Source: Sphingomonas sp. Leaf412 (GTDB lineage Bacteria; Pseudomonadota; Alphaproteobacteria; Sphingomonadales; Sphingomonadaceae). From it: a stretch of DNA of 40,391 nt. Location of the stretch: the NCBI RefSeq assembly GCF_001425405.1, contig NZ_LMQP01000003.1:956871-997261 (forward strand), written 5' to 3'. Shown piece after piece: positions 18,456 to 25,926 of the stretch. A model generated the notes under the pieces. It was not told the origin of the DNA and ran no database searches. It saw nothing but the letters and a program-made list of their open reading frames with translations. Every line of letters begins with the position of its first letter. Positions within the stretch are counted from its first letter, which is position 1. Made by a program: the position numbers and the translations under genes.

Positions 18456-20246
18456 ATGCACGCCTATCGCTCCCACACCTGCGCCGCGCTGACCGAGGCG
18501 AACACCGGCGAGACCGTGCGTCTTTCGGGCTGGATCCATCGCAAGCGCGACCATGGCGGCGTGCTGTTCGTCGACCTGCGCGACCATTACGGCATCACGC
18601 AGGTGGTGGCGAAGGCGGGCAGCGACGTGCTCGCGCTGCTCGACGGGCTGCGCACCGAATCGGTCGTGACCGTGACGGGCGAGGTCGTGGCGCGCGGGGC
18701 GGAGGCGACGAACCCCAACCTCGCGACCGGCGCGATCGAGGTCGTGGCGGACACGGTCGTGGTACAGTCGGAAGCGCACGAACTGCCAATGCCGGTGTTC
18801 GGCGAGGCGGAATATCCCGAGGATATCCGGCTGAAGTACCGCTTCCTCGACCTGCGGCGCGAGAAGCTGCACGCCAACATCATGCTGCGTTCCAGCGTGA
18901 TCGCCAGCATCCGCAGGCGGATGGTCGAGCAGGGGTTCACCGAGTTCCAGACGCCGATCCTGACCGCATCGTCGCCCGAAGGCGCGCGCGACTATCTCGT
19001 GCCCAGCCGCGTCCACCCCGGCAAGTTCTACGCGCTGCCGCAGGCGCCGCAGATGTTCAAGCAGCTGCTGATGGTCGCGGGCTTCGACCGCTATTTCCAG
19101 ATCGCGCCGTGCTTCCGCGACGAGGATGCACGCGCCGACCGCTCGCCGGGTGAGTTCTACCAGCTCGATTTCGAGATGAGCTACGTCACGCAGGAGGACG
19201 TGTTCCAGGCGATCGAGCCAGTGCTGCACGGCGTGTTCGAGGAATTCGCGAATTGGCAGGGGAAGGGGCGCACCGTGTCGCCGCTGCCGTTCAAGCGCAT
19301 CCCCTATCGCGAATCGATGCTGAAATACGGCAACGACAAGCCGGACCTGCGCAATCCCCTGCTCATCAGCGACGTCAGCGAGCGGTTCGTGGGCTCCGGC
19401 TTCGGCCGCTTCGCCTCGATCGTCGAGGCGGGCGACGTGGTCCGCGCGATCCCCGCGCCGGGCACCGCGGACCGCAGCCGCAAGTTCTTCGACGACATGA
19501 ACGCCTGGGCGCAGTCGGAAGGGTTCGCCGGCCTCGGCTATGCCACGCGCAAGCAGGGCGAATGGGGCGGGCCGATCGCCAAGAACCACGGCGAGGAGAG
19601 GATGTCCGCGATGGCCGACGCGCTTGGCCTCGGCCCCGACGACGGCCTGTTCTTCGCCGCGGGCAAGGAAGCGCAGGCGACCAAGCTGGCGGGGCTGGCA
19701 CGCACGCGCGTCGCCGAGCAGCTAAGCCTGATCGATGCCTCGCGCTTCGAATTCTGCTGGATCGTCGACTTCCCGATGTTCGAGTATGACGAGGAAACGA
19801 AGAAGGTCGATTTCAGCCACAACCCCTTCTCGATGCCGCAGGGGGAGATGGAGGCGCTGGAAACGAAGGACCCGCTCGATATCCTCGCCTATCAGTACGA
19901 CATCGTCTGCAACGGCATCGAATTGTCGTCGGGCGCGATCCGGAACCACCGGCCGGAGATCATGTACAAGGCGTTCGAGATCGCGGGCTATACGCAGGCC
20001 GACGTCGATACGAACTTCGCGGGCATGATAAACGCGTTCAAGTTCGGCGCGCCCCCGCACGGCGGCTCCGCGCCGGGGATCGACCGCATCGTCATGCTGC
20101 TGGCGGACCAGCCCAACATCCGCGAGGTCATCGTCTTCCCGATGACGCAGAAGGCGGAGGACCTAATGATGGGCGCCCCGAACTTCGCGACGCCCAGGCA
20201 GTTGAAGGAGCTGAACCTGCGCTCGACGGCGGAGGTGAAGGGTTAG
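18456..20246 (+). CDS. aspS: Aspartyl-tRNA synthetase
   Basis: This is a class IIb synthetase charging tRNA-Asp and possibly tRNA-Asn. The 596-residue protein is of the bacterial type. The OB-fold anticodon domain is at 1-110 ([22 protein letters not shown]). Motif 2 follows with [31 protein letters not shown], then the GAD insertion, and motif 3 with [15 protein letters not shown]. The His in RKRDHGG matches the position that is His in non-discriminating AspRSs and Leu in E. coli. This hints, without proof, at Asp-tRNA-Asn formation for GatCAB. An IS5 element begins three bases after the stop. Confidence 0.95.
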   Translation: MHAYRSHTCAALTEANTGETVRLSGWIHRKRDHGGVLFVDLRDHYGITQVVAKAGSDVLALLDGLRTESVVTVTGEVVARGAEATNPNLATGAIEVVADTVVVQSEAHELPMPVFGEAEYPEDIRLKYRFLDLRREKLHANIMLRSSVIASIRRRMVEQGFTEFQTPILTASSPEGARDYLVPSRVHPGKFYALPQAPQMFKQLLMVAGFDRYFQIAPCFRDEDARADRSPGEFYQLDFEMSYVTQEDVFQAIEPVLHGVFEEFANWQGKGRTVSPLPFKRIPYRESMLKYGNDKPDLRNPLLISDVSERFVGSGFGRFASIVEAGDVVRAIPAPGTADRSRKFFDDMNAWAQSEGFAGLGYATRKQGEWGGPIAKNHGEERMSAMADALGLGPDDGLFFAAGKEAQATKLAGLARTRVAEQLSLIDASRFEFCWIVDFPMFEYDEETKKVDFSHNPFSMPQGEMEALETKDPLDILAYQYDIVCNGIELSSGAIRNHRPEIMYKAFEIAGYTQADVDTNFAGMINAFKFGAPPHGGSAPGIDRIVMLLADQPNIREVIVFPMTQKAEDLMMGAPNFATPRQLKELNLRSTAEVKG

Positions 20247-20692
20247 GTTGTGGACTCATAAGTTCTGAGGCGGATGCGTGTGGAGGCGAGCAGGACGGCG
20301 GCGAGGAAGTTTCGGGCGAGTTTGTCGAAGCGGGTTGCGATGCGCCGGAAGTGCTTGAGCTTGCAGAAGTAGCGTTCGACGGCGTTGCGTCTGCGATAGA
20401 TGGCCGGGTCGATCGAGCGCTGAACCTTGCGATCGCGTTGGGTCGGGATGTGGGCGCATCCGCCACGTGATCGGACGAGGTCGATGATGGCCCTGGCGTC
20501 ATAGCCGCGGTCGGCGACGAGCGCGGCGGCCGGCGGCAGGCCGTCGATCAATGCCTCGACCGCCGCTTTGTCAGACGCCTGGCCCGGCGAGAGCGTGACC
20601 CTGAGCGGCAGCCCATCCTGGTCGACCAGCGCGTTGATCTTGGTGCTCAGTCCGCCACGAGAACGGCCGATGGCGTGATCCGCGCCCCCTTT
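20243..20692 (-). CDS. IS5-family transposase, C-terminal frame (orfB)
   Basis: This frame holds the C-terminal catalytic half: [23 protein letters not shown], the second catalytic Asp in [10 protein letters not shown], and the catalytic Glu in [17 protein letters not shown]. It has no good start codon of its own and opens just after a TAA at the A5G5 tract. It is probably made only by -1 frameshifting from orfA, giving a fusion of about 255 residues. The last codons and the stop lie outside the terminal repeat, overlapping the aspS stop on the other strand. Confidence 0.85.
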   Translation of the reverse strand, partial: KGGADHAIGRSRGGLSTKINALVDQDGLPLRVTLSPGQASDKAAVEALIDGLPPAAALVADRGYDARAIIDLVRSRGGCAHIPTQRDRKVQRSIDPAIYRRRNAVERYFCKLKHFRRIATRFDKLARNFLAAVLLASTRIRLRTYESTT

Positions 20693-21009
20693 TTACCACC
20701 GGCGGCATGCTGGTGGGCGCGGACGATCGAGCTGTCGATCAGGTGCATCGATGCAGGCGCGCCTGCCGCCAGCGCCTCGAACACCCTGACCCAGACGCCC
20801 GCCTTCGCCCATCGGTTGAACCGGTTGTAGACCGTCGTGTGCGGTCCATAGCGCCCCGGCAGGTCGCGCCACGGCGACCCCGTCCGCAGGACGTAGAAGA
20901 TGCCGTTCAGCACACGCCGGTCGTCCACCCGCGGCACACCGCGCGGCTTGTTCGGCAGCAACGGCTCGATCAGTCGCCACTCCATCTCGCTCAGATCGTA
21001 TCGCGCCAT
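20647..21009 (-). CDS. IS5-family transposase, N-terminal frame (orfA)
   Basis: The 120-residue N-terminal frame begins MARYDLSEMEWRLIEPLLP and continues GIFYVLRTGSPWRDLPGRYG, with the first catalytic Asp in HLIDSSIVRAHQHA. The gene then runs across AAAAAGGGGG (20694-20685). In the zero frame it soon stops ([13 protein letters not shown]). A -1 slip at A-AAG-GGG joins it to orfB. This layout is standard for IS427-group elements, so the transposase is probably intact rather than broken. Confidence 0.88.
   Translation of the reverse strand: MARYDLSEMEWRLIEPLLPNKPRGVPRVDDRRVLNGIFYVLRTGSPWRDLPGRYGPHTTVYNRFNRWAKAGVWVRVFEALAAGAPASMHLIDSSIVRAHQHAAGGKKGARITPSAVLVAD
20685..20694 (-). other. Probable programmed -1 frameshift site in the IS5 transposase
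   Basis: Read on the minus strand, the tract A5G5 allows the codons AAG and GGG to re-pair as AAA and GGG one base back. The -1 frame is closed by TAA immediately upstream of the tract and open downstream for the rest of the transposase. This marks the tract as the only possible crossover. Confidence 0.7.
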
Positions 21010-21133
21010 CCAACGCTCCCTTCGGAAACCTTGAATCAGCTGCCGACCAACCTCGCAACCGTTATGAGTTCACGAGCCAGGACACTGGGCGAGTCATGTA
21101 TGACTGTCGACACGTCGACGCATCGACATCGGG

Positions 21134-21598
21134 TCAGTCCGCGACGGGAACGTCGTAGGTCGAGCCGGTCGTGCCGATCGGATAGATCGAGGCGGTGAAG
21201 CTGCCCTCGACGTACAGCACCCTGCCGCCCGGCAAGGCGGCGATGAACTTGCGGTCGAACGGGTCGAGCCGGTCCCACATACCATGGGTTTCGAGGTCGG
21301 TGCGGGTCACCAGGCTGGCGTTGACGGCCTTACACGGCTCTTCTCAGAACAGGGTTTCGGCCGTGTGACCGGCATAGCGGAAGCGGATGGTGCAGGCGGG
21401 TTTGCCGCGCAGGGTGAAATCGTCCTTGCCCAATATCCGCGATCCGGCCGGGATCGGCGCAGGCTTCGGTTTCGTCGCGGACGCGCGCCTCGCCGCGGCG
21501 GGCGTGGTGGTCGGGCGGTTCTGGACCGGCTGCGACGTCGCGCCGGGTTCCGAGCATCCCGCCACCAGCGCGGCGAGCGCCGTCGTCCTGCGCCCCAT
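21134..21598 (-). pseudogene. Lipoprotein gene interrupted by an in-frame TGA
   Basis: Reading on the minus strand from ATG 21598 gives a lipoprotein signal (TTALAALVAGC, Cys15), a Pro/Ala linker and a start of folded sequence (RILGKDDFTLRGKPACTIRF). A TGA at 21346-21344, codon 85, interrupts it. The same frame then stays open for 69 more codons with protein-like sequence (EEPCKAVNASLVTRTDLE, then RKFIAALPGGRVLYVEG) up to TGA 21136-21134. The simplest reading is one nonsense change, for example Trp TGG to TGA, in a gene of about 154 codons. It starts 5 nt after the neighbouring lipoprotein stop, in the muramidase operon. I recognise no family. A shorter secreted 84-residue product is also possible. 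Confidence 0.65.
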
Positions 21599-21603
21599 CC
21601 GCG

Positions 21604-22236
21604 CTACCGGCCGGATTGACGTGCGAGCTTCAGCACGACCCCGTCATACCAGCTGAGCGCCAGCACGTCGTTACCCTGCGCATACAGGGTCGCCCCACCG
21701 GCCGCTTCCGGGCCCCAGTTTCCGCTGTCGCACTCGATGCCGTGCGGATCGCCCGGCGTGACGCCCAGCGCCTTCAACTGGGCGGCGAACTGCACGTCGT
21801 ACGTCTTCGCCGTCGCGCCGGTGAGATGCTGCGTCACCGGCCCGTCGCACCGATCGCCGACCATGGCGCCGCCCTCTGCGGGCCCTTCCCAGGCGAGCCG
21901 GTCCGCGCTCATGTCGATCACCCGCCCCATGTAGGCCGGGTCGTCCTTTGCCATCGCCTGCACACCATCGCCGGGCGCGACGCCGACGACCTTCCACTTG
22001 CCGGCAAGCATCGCGAAGTCGACCTGCGATGCCGCCGGATCCGTCGGCAGTGCAGCAGGAGTAGACCGGGGCACCGGGGCGGCAGGGGCGGCGGTGGCCG
22101 TATTATTGGCCGTTGCCAAAGACGCTTCCCCCGTCGGCTCCCCCGTCGGCCGGGCAGGACCGCAGCCGGTCAGGGCCAATGTCAGGACCAGTGTCAGGAC
22201 AGGCGCGGCAGGCCCGGCCGAGCGGTTACTTTGCAT
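21604..22236 (-). CDS. Lipoprotein, candidate immunity protein for the adjacent muramidase
   Basis: The 210-residue product has a lipoprotein signal (VLTLVLTLALTGC, Cys25), a long Pro/Ala/Thr tether to about residue 75 and a compact domain. Landmarks are GKWKVVGVAPGDG, LAWEGP, DRCDGP, GIECDSGNWG and LSWYDGVVLKL. The same landmarks recur in the lipoprotein at 24134-24823 (GHWRIAKVYVPGAG, LRWDGP, DVCTGP, LECDQGQW, IQWYEGRFLLL), so the two are homologous. Its ATG lies 11 nt inside the end of the muramidase gene, so translation is coupled. A tethered periplasmic protein encoded directly after a peptidoglycan hydrolase fits an immunity role. That is inference; no known family was recognised. Confidence 0.75.
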   Translation of the reverse strand: MQSNRSAGPAAPVLTLVLTLALTGCGPARPTGEPTGEASLATANNTATAAPAAPVPRSTPAALPTDPAASQVDFAMLAGKWKVVGVAPGDGVQAMAKDDPAYMGRVIDMSADRLAWEGPAEGGAMVGDRCDGPVTQHLTGATAKTYDVQFAAQLKALGVTPGDPHGIECDSGNWGPEAAGGATLYAQGNDVLALSWYDGVVLKLARQSGR

Positions 22237-23890
22237 CGACCAGCACGTAGCTGAACGCCTTCTGCCCGCCAAGCGCGCCGACGAATGCGTTGAAGTCGCT
22301 CCTCGCCATCGTCTGGCACCCGGCCGACCAGGTGTTGCTGGCGCCGCCCTGATGGATCAGCATCGAGGTGCCTGCGCCGGTACGATCGATCCTGGCCGCA
22401 TCGCGCGCGTCGAACAGCCCGTCGTGATTGGTGTCCCGCTCGGCCACCGTGGTCGCGGTGGCCCGGAAGAAGGTGTTGCCGAGGAACTGTCCGCCCTGCT
22501 GCACATAGCGGGTCGTGCCCGCCTGCAACCGGCCCAGGTCGTTGCGTCCGTCGCCATCGGCATCGACCGAGGATCCCTTCGCGGCCTTCGGCCCTTCCGT
22601 GGAATATTGCGCAGACGGGTCGGTGTTTCCGGCGAAGACGCGCGCATGGGCCGTGCCCCCGGCATCCTTCCACACCACGGCGATGCTGTCGTCATAGACG
22701 CCCTTCCCGCCGTTGTCGTGCGCATCGGTCGGCGTGCGAAGCGCCACGACCACCTTCCGTCCGGCGGCCAGATCAGCCTTCGCCCGCGCATCGCCGCTGC
22801 TTTCGACAATGCCGGCAAGTACCCCCGCGCTCCTCGCCTGCACGCCGTCCGTCGCCGCCACCGGCGGAGCCGGGGCCGCCGTCGGCCTCGCCTCGCCGCT
22901 GCCCGGGGTGTTGAACAGGGCCACTTCGTCGTTGCGACGATTGACGAGTCCCTGGTTCACCTTGCCGTCGGACTTGTTCCACAGCTTCATCGCTTCGGCC
23001 GCCCCGGCGCTGTCGCCGGCGTTCAGCCTGGCCAGCGCGCTGCTGCCGTCGAAACCCTTGATGCCGATATTATAGGCGAACGAGACCATCGCATCGAACT
23101 GGTTCTGCGTGACCGGGACGGTGATCTTGCCGCGAACATGGTCGGCATAGCCCTGCACCGTGTTGGTCAGCAACTGGCGCTCCTGCGTCTTGTTCAGGCT
23201 GACGAGGCTGCGATTGCCGGTCGCGAAATCGCGTGCGTCCGCGCCGGACAGGCCGGCGCCTTTGGCCACCTTCGCCGCCGTATCGACATCGACGCCGATC
23301 GCGGTGAGGTCGCGGATGACCTGTCCCTCGCTCTTGCCCTTCATGTCGTATCCAGGCCCCAGGGTCACGCCGCTTGCGCCCTTCGGCCAGTGCAGGCGGT
23401 TGGACACGCCGGCCTGTGCCTCGTGATCGTAGAGGAAGTCCTTTCCTTTCTCGGACAGTCCGCCGCTCGACGCCGTCGCCGGCCCGCCCCGTGCCGCAAC
23501 CCGCGCTTCCGCCGCGACCGATGCACCGGCCGCCAGCGTCAGGGTCTGGCCGACGTCCAGCCGGTCGGGATCGCGCAGGCCGTTGATCCGCGCCAGCGTC
23601 GCGACGTCGCTGCCGTGGCGGGCGGCGATCCTGGACAGGGTGTCGCCTGCCTTCACCTGATAGCTTACTTCCGCCTTGGCCTTCGCCGGCGGTGTCGGCG
23701 CGGTTCCGGGCGGAGCGGCGAAACGATCGAGCGGCGAAGGCTGGGCCAGCAGCCTGTCCAGCCTGGATGCGATATTATCCAGCCCAAGCGCCCTCGCACC
23801 TGCCTGAAGCTCTTCACCGATCGCGTCCAGCAGGCCCTGTGCCCGCGCCCCGACACCGGATCCGCCCTGACCTTCGATGTTCGTCGCCAT
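22226..23890 (-). CDS. LysM–pesticin/T4-type muramidase–YkuD-like multidomain protein, putative bacteriolytic effector
   Basis: The 554-residue protein has no signal peptide or membrane segment. A helical N-terminus (1-70) leads to a LysM domain (about 76-120: YQVKAGDTLSRIAARHG, then DRLDVGQTLTL), which binds peptidoglycan. A lysozyme domain follows (145-327). E157 in YDHEAQAG, T176 and D182 in GVTLGPGYDM match the Glu-Thr-Asp set of pesticin-like muramidases, including the T+6 spacing to Asp. The C-terminal part (375-552) has two Ca-loop motifs, DADGDGRND at 443 and DTNHDGLFDARD at 486. It also has LIHQGG...SAGCQTM with H513 and C525, reminiscent of YkuD/L,D-transpeptidase sites. ATG 23890 has GAGGAA upstream; ATG 23917 is an alternative. 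It could be a secreted effector, a bacteriocin or a phage-derived lysin. Confidence 0.8.
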   Translation of the reverse strand: MATNIEGQGGSGVGARAQGLLDAIGEELQAGARALGLDNIASRLDRLLAQPSPLDRFAAPPGTAPTPPAKAKAEVSYQVKAGDTLSRIAARHGSDVATLARINGLRDPDRLDVGQTLTLAAGASVAAEARVAARGGPATASSGGLSEKGKDFLYDHEAQAGVSNRLHWPKGASGVTLGPGYDMKGKSEGQVIRDLTAIGVDVDTAAKVAKGAGLSGADARDFATGNRSLVSLNKTQERQLLTNTVQGYADHVRGKITVPVTQNQFDAMVSFAYNIGIKGFDGSSALARLNAGDSAGAAEAMKLWNKSDGKVNQGLVNRRNDEVALFNTPGSGEARPTAAPAPPVAATDGVQARSAGVLAGIVESSGDARAKADLAAGRKVVVALRTPTDAHDNGGKGVYDDSIAVVWKDAGGTAHARVFAGNTDPSAQYSTEGPKAAKGSSVDADGDGRNDLGRLQAGTTRYVQQGGQFLGNTFFRATATTVAERDTNHDGLFDARDAARIDRTGAGTSMLIHQGGASNTWSAGCQTMARSDFNAFVGALGGQKAFSYVLVDAK

Positions 23891-24133
23891 GGCACGTTCC
23901 TCGATTGAACCGGCCATATGGATATCAGCGTCGGCGGAGCGTCACGATAACCGTTCCGACTAGGACCGACCGTCCTTCACCCGATCGACATCCCGCAGCT
24001 CACGAGAAGGCGAATGCCGATCCGACCCGGGGCCCCGGGCCAGCGCGCGACGTAGGGATCGACGATCAGGCCCGTACCGCCACCCTGCGGGTCGCCTCTC
24101 GCATCCGGCGCATGGACCGTGCGTTATATCCCC

Positions 24134-24823
24134 ATGGCCTGCACCGTTCCTTGTCGCACTTCCGGTTGCTCCTCGCTGGCAGCCGCAGCGGGTCAGGCCG
24201 CGCGGGTCGCGCTCGCGGCCTTGTCGCTGACGGCGTGCGGGCCCGCGTCGGTCGCGCCGGGCAATGCGGCCGAGGCAGCTGCCTCGCCTACCCCGACCCC
24301 GACCACGACCCCGACCCCGGCCCTGGCCCTGGCCCTGACCCCGATCCGCGCCGCGGACTGCGAACCCGATGCGCCGCAAAGCCCGTGCCCGATCGTCGGC
24401 CATTGGCGGATCGCGAAGGTCTATGTCCCCGGCGCAGGCAATCCGCTGGCGGACGATCGCGCGATGGTCGGCGCGACGCTGACCGTCACGCCCAACGGGG
24501 CCGGCCCGGGCGCGCTGCGTTGGGACGGGCCGGACACCGGGCAGTTCGATATCCGCGACGTGTGCACCGGGCCTTTCCTCAGCGCGCAGGGCGTCCCCGC
24601 GGGCGACGTGGCCGCGCGCCGCACGCTGGCCGCCGCGCTCGCCGCCTGGGGCGTGCCTGCGGACGCCGCAGCGGCGCGCATGCTTGAGTGCGACCAGGGG
24701 CAATGGGCCGTTCCCGACACCACGGGCGGTCATGGCCTGGTCCTGCCGATGGGGGCTCGCGTGGCGATCCAGTGGTACGAGGGCCGCTTCCTGCTGCTGG
24801 AGCGCCGCGCCTTAGGTGTTTGA
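24134..24823 (+). CDS. Lipoprotein, homologue of the 21604-22236 lipoprotein, C-terminus fused to IS481 end
   Basis: The 229-residue product has a lipoprotein signal (VALAALSLTAC, Cys35) preceded by a rather long n-region, a repetitive Thr-Pro/Ala-Leu tether, and a domain homologous to the muramidase-linked lipoprotein. Shared marks are a G-x-W near the domain start, L-x-W-x-GP, D-x-C-x-GP, ECD-x-G-x-W and WY-x-G-x-x-L-x-L. It is transcribed away from the muramidase gene across a 243-bp spacer. Its last four codons (Ala-Leu-Gly-Val) and the TGA overlap the IS481 terminal repeat, so the native end has been replaced. GTG 24119 is another possible start. Role unknown; a second or decoy immunity protein is plausible. 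Confidence 0.75.
   Translation: MACTVPCRTSGCSSLAAAAGQAARVALAALSLTACGPASVAPGNAAEAAASPTPTPTTTPTPALALALTPIRAADCEPDAPQSPCPIVGHWRIAKVYVPGAGNPLADDRAMVGATLTVTPNGAGPGALRWDGPDTGQFDIRDVCTGPFLSAQGVPAGDVAARRTLAAALAAWGVPADAAAARMLECDQGQWAVPDTTGGHGLVLPMGARVAIQWYEGRFLLLERRALGV
24285..24350 (+). repeat. Hexanucleotide microsatellite encoding the lipoprotein tether
   Basis: Tandem six-base units, first ACCCCG-like and then GGCCCT-like, encode Thr-Pro repeats followed by Ala-Leu repeats just after the lipidated Cys. Gain or loss of a unit changes the tether by two residues and keeps the frame. Confidence 0.8.
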
Positions 24824-25833
24824 TCCCACGGTTTGATGGTGTGATCCTTTCGTTGGAATGGAAGGAAGCCGTATGGGACAGGTTCGTCACGGGAGCGCCA
24901 CGACCACGCACGCCGTCCGAGCAGCAATACAGCGATCGCAGGCTTCGCTCGCGACGTTGAGCCGAGAGCTGGGGATCAACCCGAAGACGGTCGCGAAGTG
25001 GCGCAAGAGAGCGACGGTCGATGATCTGAAGACCGGGCCGAAGGCCCCTCATTCTACGACCCTGACTGAAGCCGAGGAAGCGATGGTTGCGGCGTTCCGG
25101 CGCCACACGCTGCTGGCGCTCGACGACTGCCTCTACGCCCTGCAGCCATCGATCCCGCACCTGACACGCTCAGCGCTGCATCGGTGCCTGCAGCGGCACG
25201 GCATCTCACGGTTACCGGATATCGAGGGCGACAAGCCGAAGCGGCAGCGCTTCAAGCGCTACCCCATCGGTTTCTTCCATATGGACATCGCCGAGGTGCA
25301 GACCGCCGAAGGCAAGCTGTATCTGTTCGTTGGCATCGATCGCACCAGCAAGTTCGCGGTCACCCAGTTGGTAGACAAGGCTGACAGGCGAACGGCGTGG
25401 GAGTTCCTCGAGCACCTGCTGAAAGCCGTGCCCTACCGGATCCATATCATCCTGACTGATAATGGCATCCAGTTTGCCGAGCAGCCGCGCAACCGAAACA
25501 CCGCCTGGTCGCGTCAGATGCGCTTCGACATGATCTGCGAGGCGAACGACATCGAACACCGCCTCACGAAACCCAACCACCCTTGGACGAACGGTCAGGT
25601 CGAGCGGATGAACCGGACCATCAAGGAAGCGACCGTCAAACGCTTCCACTACGAAAGCCACAACCAGCTCCGGACGCACCTCGCCGACTTCATGGCCGCT
25701 TATAACTTCGCCCGCCGGCTCAAGACACTGAGCGGCCTCACACCCTACGAATACATCGCCAAAATCTGGACGTCAGAGCCAGACCGGTTCATCGTCAACC
25801 CGATCCACCAGATGCCGGGACTAAACACCTAAG
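24811..25833 (+). mobile_element. IS481-family insertion sequence
   Basis: About 1.02 kb are bounded by 17-nt terminal inverted repeats, CTTAGGTGTTTGATCCC at 24811-24827 and its inverse at 25817-25833, differing at two positions. It carries a single intact transposase. No clear target duplication is visible outside the CTTAGG/CCTAAG ends. It has landed in the very end of the upstream lipoprotein gene. It forms the right border of the accessory island. Confidence 0.88.
24873..25832 (+). CDS. IS481-family DDE transposase
   Basis: The protein of about 319 residues has an N-terminal helix-turn-helix (ASLATLSRELGINPKTVAKWRKR) and an rve-type integrase core. The DDE residues appear in FFHMDIAEV, LTDNGIQF and NGQVERMNRTIKEA. 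The C-terminal stretch FMAAYNFARRLKTLSGLTPYEYI is typical of IS481 and ISL-type relatives. It appears intact. Its stop is formed within the right terminal repeat. I chose ATG 24873; an upstream in-frame ATG at 24858 is possible. Confidence 0.92.
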   Translation: MGQVRHGSATTTHAVRAAIQRSQASLATLSRELGINPKTVAKWRKRATVDDLKTGPKAPHSTTLTEAEEAMVAAFRRHTLLALDDCLYALQPSIPHLTRSALHRCLQRHGISRLPDIEGDKPKRQRFKRYPIGFFHMDIAEVQTAEGKLYLFVGIDRTSKFAVTQLVDKADRRTAWEFLEHLLKAVPYRIHIILTDNGIQFAEQPRNRNTAWSRQMRFDMICEANDIEHRLTKPNHPWTNGQVERMNRTIKEATVKRFHYESHNQLRTHLADFMAAYNFARRLKTLSGLTPYEYIAKIWTSEPDRFIVNPIHQMPGLNT

Positions 25834-25842
25834 TCCATTTGT

Positions 25843-25916
25843 GTTCCTGCGAACGCAGGAACCCAGGGTTGCGAACGGACACGTTCTTGGCTCTGGGTTT
25901 CTGCGTCCGCAGGAAC
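25843..25916. repeat. REP-like inverted repeat (TTCCTGCG..CGCAGGAA family)
   Basis: Arms at 25843-25866 and 25893-25916 are inverted copies with 22 of 24 matches; each contains its own CCTGCG/CGCAGG palindrome. The repeat lies between the IS481 end and the stop of the carbonic anhydrase gene, where it may end or protect the transcript. Confidence 0.85.
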
Positions 25917-25926
25917 GCACAAGAGG

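Larger units (their letters stand above)
20250..21073 (-). mobile_element. IS5-family (IS427-like) insertion sequence
   Basis: About 824 bp are bounded by imperfect terminal repeats: GTGGACTCATAA at the left and the inverted GTGAACTCATAA at the right, possibly extending a few bases outward. It carries a two-frame DDE transposase on the minus strand. I could not find a matching target duplication at the two ends, so the flanks may have been rearranged after insertion. It sits directly downstream of aspS. Confidence 0.85.

Noticed and set aside
20647..21009. IS5 transposase as a frameshifted pseudogene
   Set aside because: The split at an A5G5 tract with overlapping frames is the usual programmed -1 frameshift layout of this IS group, and all three catalytic residues are present.
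21344..21346. TGA read as selenocysteine
   Set aside because: The product is a lipoprotein with no redox motif at the site and no evident SECIS-like hairpin; a nonsense change is simpler.
22226..23890. The muramidase as a prophage endolysin
   Set aside because: There is no holin, spanin or other phage gene nearby, the protein has extra LysM and C-terminal modules, and the neighbours are large lipoproteins. It is not fully excluded.
23891..24133. A small gene in the divergent muramidase/lipoprotein spacer
   Set aside because: Short frames exist there but lack ribosome sites or protein-like composition. I see only a GC-rich spacer with a GGGGCCCCGGGCC block.
20243..25833. A composite transposon made by the two flanking ISs
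   Set aside because: The elements belong to different families (IS5 and IS481), so they cannot move the segment as a standard composite transposon.
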